DNA from: Paludibacter sp963678465 | GTDB lineage: Bacteria; Bacteroidota; Bacteroidia; Bacteroidales; Paludibacteraceae | Assembly (NCBI GenBank): GCA_963678465.1 | Contig: OY782858.1 | Coordinates: 2,108,001-2,172,000, forward strand | Length of the DNA: 64,000 bases | Direction of reading: 5' to 3' | In this document: positions 53,175-60,111 of the stretch, piece after piece | Position numbering within the stretch: the first letter of the stretch is position 1 | Layout of the letters: the number at the start of each line of letters is the position of its first letter | The notes under the pieces: generated by a model | Databases searched by the model: none | What the model was told of the DNA's origin: nothing | The model's input: the letters and a program-made list of their open reading frames with translations, nothing else | Made by a program: the position numbers and the translations under genes

Positions 53175-54375
53175 GTTGCCGAAAGAATGGGAAATTAAAT
53201 ATTTGCCAGATATTGTTCTTTCAAAAAAAACTGCAATCAAACGCGGTCCATTTGGTAGTGCATTAAAAAAAGAGTTTTTTGTAAATGAAGGTTATAAAGT
53301 TTATGAACAAAAAAATGCAATAAAGAATGATTTTAATCTTGGAGACTACTATGTAAATGAAACAAAATTTCAAGAGTTAAAGGCCTTTGAAGTTAAACCA
53401 GGTGATATAATTATTAGTTGTTCAGGAACAATTGGAAAGGTGGCTATTATGCCCGAAAATGCTCAAAAAGGAATTATTAACCAAGCATTATTGAAAATTT
53501 CAATTGACGAAAGGAAGATAAATAAATCATTCTTTGTTAAATGGTTTGAAAATTTTGTTTTACAAGAAAGCTTCCAAGAAAGTGTAAAAGGTGCAGCTAT
53601 AAAAAATATCGCATCAGTCAGTGACTTAAAAACAATTCCAATTCCAACTCCAAAAAATCTTCCTGAGCAAACCCGCATAGTAAAAAAGCTGGATAGCTTG
53701 TTTGAGCGGATTGATAAAAGCATTGCCTTGCTCCAAGAAAATATAAGACATACGGAGGCATTGATGGCGAGTGTGTTGGATGAGGTGTTTGAACAAGCAG
53801 AAAATAATAAAAAGTTTGAAATAAAACTTTTGAAAGATGCCGTACGTGTAATTAATGGTCGCGCATACAAACAGCAAGAACTTTTAAATGAAGGTAAATA
53901 CCCTGTTATTAGGGTTGGAAATTTCTTTTCAAATAGGTCTTGGTATTATTCAGATTTAGAATTAGATGAAGATAAGTATTGCGATAACGGTGATTTATTA
54001 TATGCTTGGTCTGCTTCTTTTGGTCCAAAAATTTGGGATGGCGATCGTTCGATATTTCATTACCATATTTGGAAAATGGAAATAATTTCACCCAACCTCT
54101 TAAAAGACTATTTGTATTATATGCTTTTGAGAGATACAGAAAAAATTAAATCCGAAGGTGGTCGTGGTGTTGGTATGATTCATATTACAAAAGGAGATAT
54201 TGAAGTCCGCAAAATCACATTACCTCCATTAGTTAATCAAAATCAAATAGTTGACAAGATAAAAGTATTGAATCAGAATCTTGAGAAACTACTTACCGAA
54301 CAACAATCCAAGCTCAATTATTTAAAAGCGTTGAAAGCAAGTTTGTTAGATAAGGCATTTAAGGGGGAGTTGTAA
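53167..54375 (+). CDS. hsdS: Type I restriction-modification specificity subunit
   Basis: 402 residues. There are two target-recognition domains (about 1-155 and 215-355), each followed by a conserved helical spacer: LPEQTRIVKKLDSLFERID... with EALMASVLDEVF (about 160-205) and VNQNQIVDKIKVLNQNLEKLL... with LKALKASLLDKAFKGEL (about 360-402). The TRDs fix the two halves of the recognition site and have a strongly AT-rich, variable character, as expected from TRD exchange. No inverted-repeat partner hsdS copy is seen nearby, so no phase-variation is apparent. Confidence 0.95.
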   Translation: MDKLPKEWEIKYLPDIVLSKKTAIKRGPFGSALKKEFFVNEGYKVYEQKNAIKNDFNLGDYYVNETKFQELKAFEVKPGDIIISCSGTIGKVAIMPENAQKGIINQALLKISIDERKINKSFFVKWFENFVLQESFQESVKGAAIKNIASVSDLKTIPIPTPKNLPEQTRIVKKLDSLFERIDKSIALLQENIRHTEALMASVLDEVFEQAENNKKFEIKLLKDAVRVINGRAYKQQELLNEGKYPVIRVGNFFSNRSWYYSDLELDEDKYCDNGDLLYAWSASFGPKIWDGDRSIFHYHIWKMEIISPNLLKDYLYYMLLRDTEKIKSEGGRGVGMIHITKGDIEVRKITLPPLVNQNQIVDKIKVLNQNLEKLLTEQQSKLNYLKALKASLLDKAFKGEL

Positions 54376-54387
54376 AATAAAAAGAAA

Positions 54388-55191
54388 ATGCAAACATTAA
54401 AAAGCATACAAACAGCAGACAGAATGTACAATACCGGCGACCGCCCGGTATTGGTAATGTGTAGCGATATGCAGGATTATGTGTGCAAATATGCTTTGGG
54501 AGGCAATGCCACTAATTTGTTTTGCGAATATGTGGCTGCATCGTTTTTGAGGGTGTGGCAATTGCCGGTTCCCGATTTTGCTTTCGTAAATGTGGATTAC
54601 GAGCATGTAAAACATTTTGGGTTGCCAAAACATTATTTCGATAAAACTTGTTTTGGTTCTAAATACAGCAGAAGTTTTCAGGAGTTAACTCATTTTACTG
54701 ATAATCCTGATTTAAAAAAGCAAAAGGGTTATCTTCAGAATAGAGATACCTTATTAAAAGTCGCTCTTTTTGACCTTTGGATGGCCAACGAGGATAGAAA
54801 TTACAATAACTTAAATCTATTAATAGATGTTGAGCACAATTATAATTTCCGGCCCATAGATCATGGAGCCATATTCAATACCCGGTCGATGGACTGTGGA
54901 ATGTCGCTTTTAACAGAAAATGAATGCCTTACAGATGTACCATTAATGAAACTTTTGTTTAAGAATACTGATTTTAATAAAGAGTATATACAGAATTTGA
55001 AAGAATATTTCTATCTTTGCACCCTCGAATGTAAAAATAATTTCGATGAATTACTTAATTTAGTCCCCGAAAACTGGAACTTCGACCTGAAAGTCGCTAC
55101 AAATAAAATCAATAACGAGCTTTTCGAAAAGAATTGGGAGGCTAAAGTTATGAATACTTTTCTTGAGTACATTAACTCACCCTTTTTATAA
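54388..55191 (+). CDS. HipA_2-type kinase-like protein
   Basis: 267 residues resembling the HipA-like kinase family (HipA_2). A kinase core is recognisable: ATP-lysine candidate in YVCKYALGG, catalytic-loop-like NEDRNYNNLNLL (D136, N141 or N143) and metal-binding PIDHG (D158). It starts 12 bases after hsdS and is followed 8 bases later by a DUF3037-type gene, the partner usually seen with this kinase family. Its target is unknown. Being in the restriction operon suggests a defence or toxin-antitoxin role (inference). Confidence 0.8.
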   Translation: MQTLKSIQTADRMYNTGDRPVLVMCSDMQDYVCKYALGGNATNLFCEYVAASFLRVWQLPVPDFAFVNVDYEHVKHFGLPKHYFDKTCFGSKYSRSFQELTHFTDNPDLKKQKGYLQNRDTLLKVALFDLWMANEDRNYNNLNLLIDVEHNYNFRPIDHGAIFNTRSMDCGMSLLTENECLTDVPLMKLLFKNTDFNKEYIQNLKEYFYLCTLECKNNFDELLNLVPENWNFDLKVATNKINNELFEKNWEAKVMNTFLEYINSPFL

Positions 55192-55199
55192 TAAAAAAC

Positions 55200-56021
55200 A
55201 TGAAATCGCATTATTCCATATTATCAGCCGTTGTTCGTCCTGAAATTCAGGAGAAAATCAGCATTGGATTGTTGTTGGTAACTACCAACGATGTGTACTT
55301 TCAGTTTTCGAAAACAAAACTTTTAGCTGTCAGAACATTGTTGGATAGTTCTTTATATAAATACCTGAATGAAACTATACGGCAAATTGATGCTGCTGTT
55401 GCCAAAGAAAACGATGTCAAAAAAACGCTGTTTGCCGATTCGGATAAAAACATGCAATTTAGTCAAAGTTATTTAGCATATATGAGTAATTACAGCAATA
55501 ATCTGATCCACTTTTCTGCGCCAGTAGAAATTGAACTTTCGGGTAATAGCGAATTATTTAACGCCCTGTTTACTAAATATGTAGATTCGTCCGTATCGGT
55601 TCAAAAGAGAACTAAATCGGTAGAAAGAATAAAAGAAGAGTTTTATCCACAAGTTAAAGACTACTATTTTACTGACAAAGAAGTTACTACAAAGGATATT
55701 CCAACGCTTCCCATGTCGGTAAATGTGGATATTATAGGAAAAAACGAATTGCCTGTTTTTGGTCAAATTATTGATTTCGAACGCCCTATTTATAATATCC
55801 GGCAGGATGTAGCTGTTATTGATTTCTTAATGGATGCATTTCAGGAAGGCTGTTCCAAAAACTTTATGGTTGGTAATGAGCCAGATAAAACGACTTACCC
55901 CAAAAGCCACGAAGCGTGGAACGATTTGAGGAAATGGAACAAATTCAATTACCTTCCGCTAGATGAAATTGAGCAAATTAAAGAATACGCTGTAGAACAT
56001 GGCGTAGTCCCGGCCTTTTAA
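55200..56021 (+). CDS. DUF3037-type partner of the HipA_2 kinase
   Basis: 273 residues. The opening (SHYSILSAVVRPEIQEKISIGLLLV) has the DUF3037 pattern. The middle contains a possible nuclease- or binding-like domain (FYPQVKDYYFTDKEV...) and the end AYAVEHGVVPAF-type EYAVEHGVVPAF. Longer than plain DUF3037 (about 120 residues), so an extra domain is fused. Paired with the kinase gene upstream as in other genomes. Function not assigned; possibly antitoxin or regulator. Confidence 0.65.
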   Translation: MKSHYSILSAVVRPEIQEKISIGLLLVTTNDVYFQFSKTKLLAVRTLLDSSLYKYLNETIRQIDAAVAKENDVKKTLFADSDKNMQFSQSYLAYMSNYSNNLIHFSAPVEIELSGNSELFNALFTKYVDSSVSVQKRTKSVERIKEEFYPQVKDYYFTDKEVTTKDIPTLPMSVNVDIIGKNELPVFGQIIDFERPIYNIRQDVAVIDFLMDAFQEGCSKNFMVGNEPDKTTYPKSHEAWNDLRKWNKFNYLPLDEIEQIKEYAVEHGVVPAF

Positions 56022-56106
56022 ATGCTCTGATATATGTTTTGCTTTAAATGCAAATAAAAGAGTCAGTAAAATTCTTTTAAATTTTCATGCGTTCATATTT
56101 ATTTTT

Positions 56107-56216
56107 TAGATAGTTGTCGCATGGAACCTGTCTGTCGAACAGGCAGGCTCGCAATGAACATTGTCTTTGGTTTTAACGTCTGTTTAAATGCTCGTTTTAT
56201 ACGCATTAAACAACTA
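56107..56216. repeat. Right imperfect direct repeat flanking the defence island
   Basis: TTTTTAGATAGTTGTCGCAT, GGAAC, the palindromic insert CCTGTCTGTCGAACAGGCAGG, CTCGCA, GTCTTTGG and ATGCTCGTTTTATA. It matches 46200-46290 in order and orientation. The distance between the two is about 9.9 kb. Confidence 0.6.
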
Positions 56217-56236
56217 AAAATATTACTTTAGCTACA

Positions 56237-56274
56237 AAAGAGGTTTTTGCATTCAGCAAAAAGCCTCTTTTTTT
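56237..56274 (+). terminator. Terminator downstream of the defence operon
   Basis: AAAGAGG and TTTTTGC pair with GCAAAAA and CCTCTTT (one bulged G) around loop ATTCA, with T after. It lies beyond the right flanking repeat. Confidence 0.75.
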
Positions 56275-56412
56275 GTACTGTAACGTTAAAGTTGCAGGTC
56301 CGATTGTATAAACTTTTATAAAAACAAAATACTATTCTTGTAAACCTTTGTAAAAATTGGTAAAGCCACGTATAAAACATATAAATATCAATCACTTATG
56401 CATTTTAACGCT

Positions 56413-56444
56413 ATTGTTTTGTTTAAAAAGCCATTCTATCTTTG
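56413..56444 (+). promoter_or_regulatory. Promoter of the DUF6266 gene
   Basis: ATTG at 56413-56416, 20 bases, TATCTTTG at 56437-56444, followed by a leader of about 50 bases. The ATG at 56501 is the first in frame. Confidence 0.55.
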
Positions 56445-56500
56445 CTTCGTCATGAATGAAAAACAATGTCGTTTTTCTATAAAATGACATCTTATATAAC

Positions 56501-57127
56501 ATGAGCAAAGCTCAAAATCCCCTGACAGGACAGATGTCCGGATCGATGGGTAACTTTGTTACCACCAGGTTAGGGAATGTAAACATCGTCCGGGCAAAAG
56601 CGTTCGAACCACGGGACGCCAAAACCGAAGCGCAGGTAAAACAGCGTGATGGTTTTAAACTTATCGTGGACTTGTTCCCTGCGTTGGGCAGTATTCCTGC
56701 AGAAGGATTTGTTCAACGATCAGCTAACGCTTCGGTGTACACTGCTTTTATAGCGGCCAATATACCGGAAGCTATTGACAAAACGGGTGAAACCGTAGTG
56801 ATTGATTACAGTAAACTTGTCGTTTCGGATGGCAGTTTATCGAAAGTTATCGTTAAGGAAACCACGCTCGATGAAACGGGAATTATCGTGAAGTATCTGC
56901 CTTCGCTGAAAAACGAACTCAACAAAGCTACCGACGAGATAGTGGCACTTGCCCTGCTTGCTTCGGGTGAATTGTGGGTGGAACGTCAGCCGCGGGGCAG
57001 TGAGTTGACCAACTCGCTACTGATACCGGTACCCTCTGTAAACACAGCCGACATCCTTGGCATTTACGTTTTTGCCAAACGGGCTGACGGAAGCAAATCA
57101 TCGAAGACCGTGTATATTCATCCGTAA
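56501..57127 (+). CDS. DUF6266-family protein of unknown function
   Basis: 208 residues, no signal peptide. The N-terminus LTGQMSGSMGNFVTTRLGNVN with VRAKAFEPRDAKTEAQVKQR is the DUF6266 hallmark. A beta-rich C-terminal half ends LGIYVFAKRADGSKSSKTV. The family is widespread in Bacteroidetes, often in multiple copies near mobile or rapidly changing regions (recalled), and has no known function. Its start pattern parallels that of the protein at 39545-40354. Bounded by its own promoter and a bidirectional terminator. Confidence 0.75.
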   Translation: MSKAQNPLTGQMSGSMGNFVTTRLGNVNIVRAKAFEPRDAKTEAQVKQRDGFKLIVDLFPALGSIPAEGFVQRSANASVYTAFIAANIPEAIDKTGETVVIDYSKLVVSDGSLSKVIVKETTLDETGIIVKYLPSLKNELNKATDEIVALALLASGELWVERQPRGSELTNSLLIPVPSVNTADILGIYVFAKRADGSKSSKTVYIHP

Positions 57128-57150
57128 CCCTCTAAAAGAGGACATTAAAA

Positions 57151-57192
57151 AAGATTCCCTGTAAGCCAATGTGCTTACAGGGAATCCTTTTG
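57151..57192. terminator. Bidirectional terminator between the DUF6266 gene and ribF
   Basis: A perfect 14-bp stem (GATTCCCTGTAAGC at 57153-57166 with GCTTACAGGGAATC at 57173-57186) is flanked by T-rich sequence on both strands, so it can serve both convergent genes. Confidence 0.85.
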
Positions 57193-57226
57193 TTGCTGTT
57201 TTTGCCTATAATTTTGTTATTTTACC

Positions 57227-58156
57227 CTACGCCAGCACCTCCAAAACGGTTTGTTTGTCGCGGTTCAGCTGCTCGATCAAAGCTTCAATGCCATCGAATT
57301 TTTGTTCGTCGCGTATTTTCTGAATAAAGCTTACTTCGAGATGCTCATTGTAAATGTCTTTATCGAAATCAAATATATTTATCTCGAAACTTACACTCTT
57401 TCCGTTATCCAGGGTCGGGCGAAGTCCGATGTTCATCATCCCTTTCAGCAGGTCGGCTTTCCATTTGATTGTAACAGCGTAAACGCCTGTGCCCGGAATC
57501 AGTTTTTCGGTATTGAAAGGCTTCAGGTTGGCTGTGGGAAATCCAATTTTTCGTCCTACTTTAAAGCCACCAATCACCTCTCCCTCGAAAGAATAAGTAT
57601 AAGTCAATAGTTTGTTGGCTTTCAGCACATCCCCCTGCAGTAAAGCCTGTCGGATTTCGGAGGAACTGATGTGTGTGAATTCAGAGGTACTGTAGCGCTG
57701 TGCCTGAACAACTTCGAGTCCCATTTCCTGTCCGTATTTTTTATAATCGGCAAATCCTTCGGCTCTGTTATGCCCAAAGCGATGATCGTGCCCCACCAAC
57801 AGCGTACGAACGCTATATTGTCTAAAAAGAACGGTATGGAGAAACTGATTAGCCGACAACTTCGACATTTCCTCAGTAAAATCGAGTACAACACAAGCAT
57901 CGACGCCTGTAGTACCGAGTTGAAAAAGTTTCTCTTCGAGTGTTGTAATCAGCGCCGGTTGAAAATCGGAATGCAAGACCTTACGCGGATGTTCGGAGAA
58001 AGTAAAGACAACGCTTTTCCTTCCCTGCTCCGCGGCAATGTTTTTCAATTCTTCAATCAGAAAGCGATGGCCGGCATGCACACCATCGAAAAAACCGACA
58101 GTAGCCACATATTCATTCGCCCTAAAGGCAGCATCCGAAGCATAAACTATTTCCAT
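57227..58156 (-). CDS. ribF: Bifunctional riboflavin kinase/FAD synthetase
   Basis: 309 residues that make FMN and FAD from riboflavin. The N-terminal nucleotidyltransferase domain (GFFDGVHAGHRFLIEE, SSSEIRQAL) occupies about 1-180. The C-terminal flavokinase (GEVIGGFKVGRKIGFPTANL, GVYAVTI, NIGLRPT, EVSFIQKIRDEQKF) occupies about 185-309. It starts 3 bases after the HAD gene stop, so the two form an operon. Confidence 0.95.
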   Translation of the reverse strand: MEIVYASDAAFRANEYVATVGFFDGVHAGHRFLIEELKNIAAEQGRKSVVFTFSEHPRKVLHSDFQPALITTLEEKLFQLGTTGVDACVVLDFTEEMSKLSANQFLHTVLFRQYSVRTLLVGHDHRFGHNRAEGFADYKKYGQEMGLEVVQAQRYSTSEFTHISSSEIRQALLQGDVLKANKLLTYTYSFEGEVIGGFKVGRKIGFPTANLKPFNTEKLIPGTGVYAVTIKWKADLLKGMMNIGLRPTLDNGKSVSFEINIFDFDKDIYNEHLEVSFIQKIRDEQKFDGIEALIEQLNRDKQTVLEVLA

Positions 58157-58159
58157 TGA

Positions 58160-58786
58160 TCAATCAATATTCAGTAAAAAATTAAGATTTTCGTTGGGTT
58201 TCACCCAATAAGTCTGAATGCCGAGCGCCGCAGCAGTATCGATATTCTTTTTCCCATCGTCCAGAAAGAGACATTCCTCCGCTTTCAACTGCGCATCGGT
58301 CAATAAGGCTTCGAAAATTTCCACATCGGGTTTCACCATTCCCATTTCGTACGAGAGATAACATTTGTCGAAAAAATCCTGCATTGTTTTGCCGGTTTTG
58401 CTAAACTCAGCAGCCACTGCCGTTTCAATGTGTAGTGGATTTGTATTGCTAAGCAACAATAAGCGGTATTTCTTTTTCAGCTCCGATAAAAGATGCAGCT
58501 TTTCGACAGGAATCTGAGTGAGGAAAGAACACCAGGCTTTATCAATCTGTGCGTCGGAGAGTTCTGTCCCGGCAAGTTTTCGTATTTCATTTCTGAAGGC
58601 CGGAATCCCTATTTGTCCTTTTTCGAATTGCATAAAAAAATCTTTCTGACCAAAATTACTCAGGTATTGTTCGATATTTTCAAGACCTAAATCTTTGAAG
58701 TTCTGTATACATTTAGCCAGATCGAGATCAACGATTACACCGCCAAGGTCGAAGATAAGAGTTGAAATATTGTTGTATTGTTTCAT
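58160..58786 (-). CDS. HAD-family phosphatase
   Basis: 208 residues. HAD motif I is FDLGGVIVDLD (about 12-22), motif II LLLSNTNP, motif III K after VKPDVEIF and motif IV FLDDGKKNID. The helical cap at 20-95 makes it a subclass I cap, epoxide-hydrolase-like or beta-phosphoglucomutase-like. A role as an FMN or 5-amino-ribitylaminouracil phosphatase in flavin synthesis is suggested by the ribF neighbour but is inference. Confidence 0.85.
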   Translation of the reverse strand: MKQYNNISTLIFDLGGVIVDLDLAKCIQNFKDLGLENIEQYLSNFGQKDFFMQFEKGQIGIPAFRNEIRKLAGTELSDAQIDKAWCSFLTQIPVEKLHLLSELKKKYRLLLLSNTNPLHIETAVAAEFSKTGKTMQDFFDKCYLSYEMGMVKPDVEIFEALLTDAQLKAEECLFLDDGKKNIDTAAALGIQTYWVKPNENLNFLLNID

Positions 58787-58813
58787 TTAGAATAAAAAAA
58801 TTGTTGCAGAATT

Positions 58814-58843
58814 TTTGCAGAATGGCAAAATTTATTACTTTTG
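58814..58843 (+). promoter_or_regulatory. Promoter of the CAT-anticodon tRNA
   Basis: TTTG at 58814-58817, 18 bases, TACTTTTG at 58836-58843; the tRNA begins 40 bases downstream. Confidence 0.6.
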
Positions 58844-58882
58844 CATTCGCTTTGCAAAGATACAAAATATTTAGCAAATGCC

Positions 58883-58957
58883 GGGCCTATAGCTCAGTTG
58901 GTTAGTAGCACCTGACTCATAATCAGGGGGTCACTGGTTCAAGCCCAGTTGGGCCCA
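58883..58957 (+). tRNA. tRNA with anticodon CAT (Met or Ile2), one extra base in the D-arm
   Basis: A 75-base cloverleaf with acceptor GGGCCTA/TGGGCCC, anticodon stem CCTGA/TCAGG around CTCATAA, and T-arm ACTGG TTCAAGC CCAGT. The anticodon CAT means elongator Met or, if lysidine-modified, Ile2; sequence alone does not decide. The D-arm reads GCTC...GTAGC instead of GCTC...GAGC, so one T is inserted and bulges in the D-stem. Its 3' half recurs four more times downstream. Confidence 0.88.
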
Positions 58958-59515
58958 CAATGGGAATCAAACACTTACACATGCATTTGTGTAAGTGTTT
59001 TTTCTTTTAGAAACTCCCAAAAACGCAGAAAAGACACCAGACATCTAAAAAACAGTCAGAAATGATCCTAAAACTGACATGCACCTGACTCTCCCGATAG
59101 CTATCGGGACAGGGGGTCACTGGTTCAAGCCCAGTTGGGCCCACAATGGGAATCAAACACTTACACATGCATTTGTGTAGGTGTTTTTTCTTTTAGAAAC
59201 TCCCAAAAACGTAGAAAAGACATCAGAGATCTAAAAAATATCCAGAGATGATCCTAAAACTGACATGCACCTGACTCTCCCGATAGCTATCGGGACAGGG
59301 GGTCACTGGTTCAAGCCCAGTTGGGCCCACAATGGGAATCAAACACTTACACATGCATTTGTGTAAGTGTTTTTTCTTTTAGAAACTCCCAAAAACGTAG
59401 AAAAGACATCAGAGATCTAAAAAAATATCCAGAGATGATCCTAAAACTGACATGCACCTGACTCTCCCGATAGCCATCGAGACAGGGGGCACTGGCTCAA
59501 GCTCAGTTGGGCCCC
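58958..59515 (+). repeat. Three 186-bp tandem repeats carrying tRNA 3' halves
   Basis: Units 58958-59143, 59144-59329 and 59330-59515. Each contains, in order, a 13-bp terminator hairpin (AAACACTTACACA/TGTGTAAGTGTTT), a stretch matching the 3' end of the GIY-YIG gene (AGAGATGATCCTAAAACTGA), the tRNA words GCACCTGACT, the palindrome TCCCGATAGCTATCGGGA where the anticodon loop should be, and the tRNA 3' end AGGGGGTCACTGG...TTGGGCCCA. Periods between the GGGCCCAC ends are exactly 186, 186 and 186 bases. The third copy is decayed (CCATCGAGAC, GGCTCAAGCTCAG). Confidence 0.9.
58969..59005 (+). terminator. Terminator of the CAT tRNA (repeated in the array)
   Basis: A perfect 13-bp stem AAACACTTACACA/TGTGTAAGTGTTT with loop TGCATT and a T run. 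Further copies occur one period later in each repeat unit and at about 59971-60007. Confidence 0.8.
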
Positions 59516-59558
59516 TTCTTGTAATTATGGTTCTCACAGAAATGTAGAACCTTTTTTT

Positions 59559-59566
59559 TATCTTTG
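59559..59566 (+). promoter_or_regulatory. -7 element before the GIY-YIG gene
   Basis: TATCTTTG matches TAnnTTTG, 57 bases before the ATG; the -33 is unclear. Confidence 0.4.
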
Positions 59567-59622
59567 TCCGAAACTAAGATCCACAAGAACAGACAAGAAT
59601 TTTCCCATCACACACAACCTAT

Positions 59623-59907
59623 ATGGCAGCTTGTTATATCTTATATAGTCACAAAATCGAGAAGTTCTACATTGGTGCTACACACGAAGATGTAGACGCA
59701 AGAATTGAGAAGCACAATAAAAACACGTATGGCAATCATAGATTTACCGCGACGGCCAATGACTGGGAATTATTTCTATTGATCCCAACCTATAATTATC
59801 AAATGGCAATTCGTATCGAAAGAAAAATAAAATCTATGAAATCGGCAAAGTATATCAGAAATCTCAAAGAACATCCAGAGATGATCCTAAAACTGACATG
59901 CACCTGA
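59623..59907 (+). CDS. Small GIY-YIG nuclease embedded in the tRNA-half array
   Basis: 94 residues forming a single GIY-YIG domain: YIL at 5-7 and YIG at 16-18 (the GIY-YIG pair), catalytic Arg27 in DARIEKHN and Glu66 in IRIERKIKS. It is close to the UvrC-like stand-alone group common in Bacteroidetes. The last codons (CTGACATGCACCTGA) run into the tRNA-like words GCACCTGACT, so its stop codon lies inside a tRNA fragment. About 60 bases of its 3' end are repeated in each of the three 186-bp units upstream, suggesting that those are deletion derivatives of [nuclease plus tRNA 3' half]. Confidence 0.85.
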   Translation: MAACYILYSHKIEKFYIGATHEDVDARIEKHNKNTYGNHRFTATANDWELFLLIPTYNYQMAIRIERKIKSMKSAKYIRNLKEHPEMILKLTCT

Positions 59908-60035
59908 CTCTCCCGATTATCGGGACAGGGGGTCACTGGTTCAAGCCCAGTTGGGCCCACAATGGGAATCAAACACTTACACATGCATTTGTGTAGGTGT
60001 TTTTTCTTTTAGAAACTCCCAAAAACGTAGAAAAG
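59898..60035 (+). repeat. Fifth copy of the tRNA 3' half with terminator, downstream of the GIY-YIG gene
   Basis: GCACCTGACT, shortened palindrome TCCCGATTATCGGGA (59911-59925), tRNA 3' end to TTGGGCCCA (59959) and then the terminator hairpin and CTCCCAAAAACGTAGAAAAGA. The similarity ends near 60035. 60036-60111 is a short, more GC-rich piece with no gene seen. Confidence 0.85.
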
Positions 60036-60111
60036 ACCTTTACAGAACGGGCGGCGATAGTCTTACGGAGCTGCCGGTAATAAACTTCAATGCGAAGCCT
60101 AACTGCCTTTC

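Noticed and set aside
58958..59515. CRISPR array
   Set aside because: Repeat units are 186 bp, contiguous, with tRNA and nuclease fragments and no spacers.
59113..59959. Additional tRNA genes
   Set aside because: Only 3' halves are present; the acceptor 5' strand and D-arm are missing and the anticodon loop is replaced by a palindrome.
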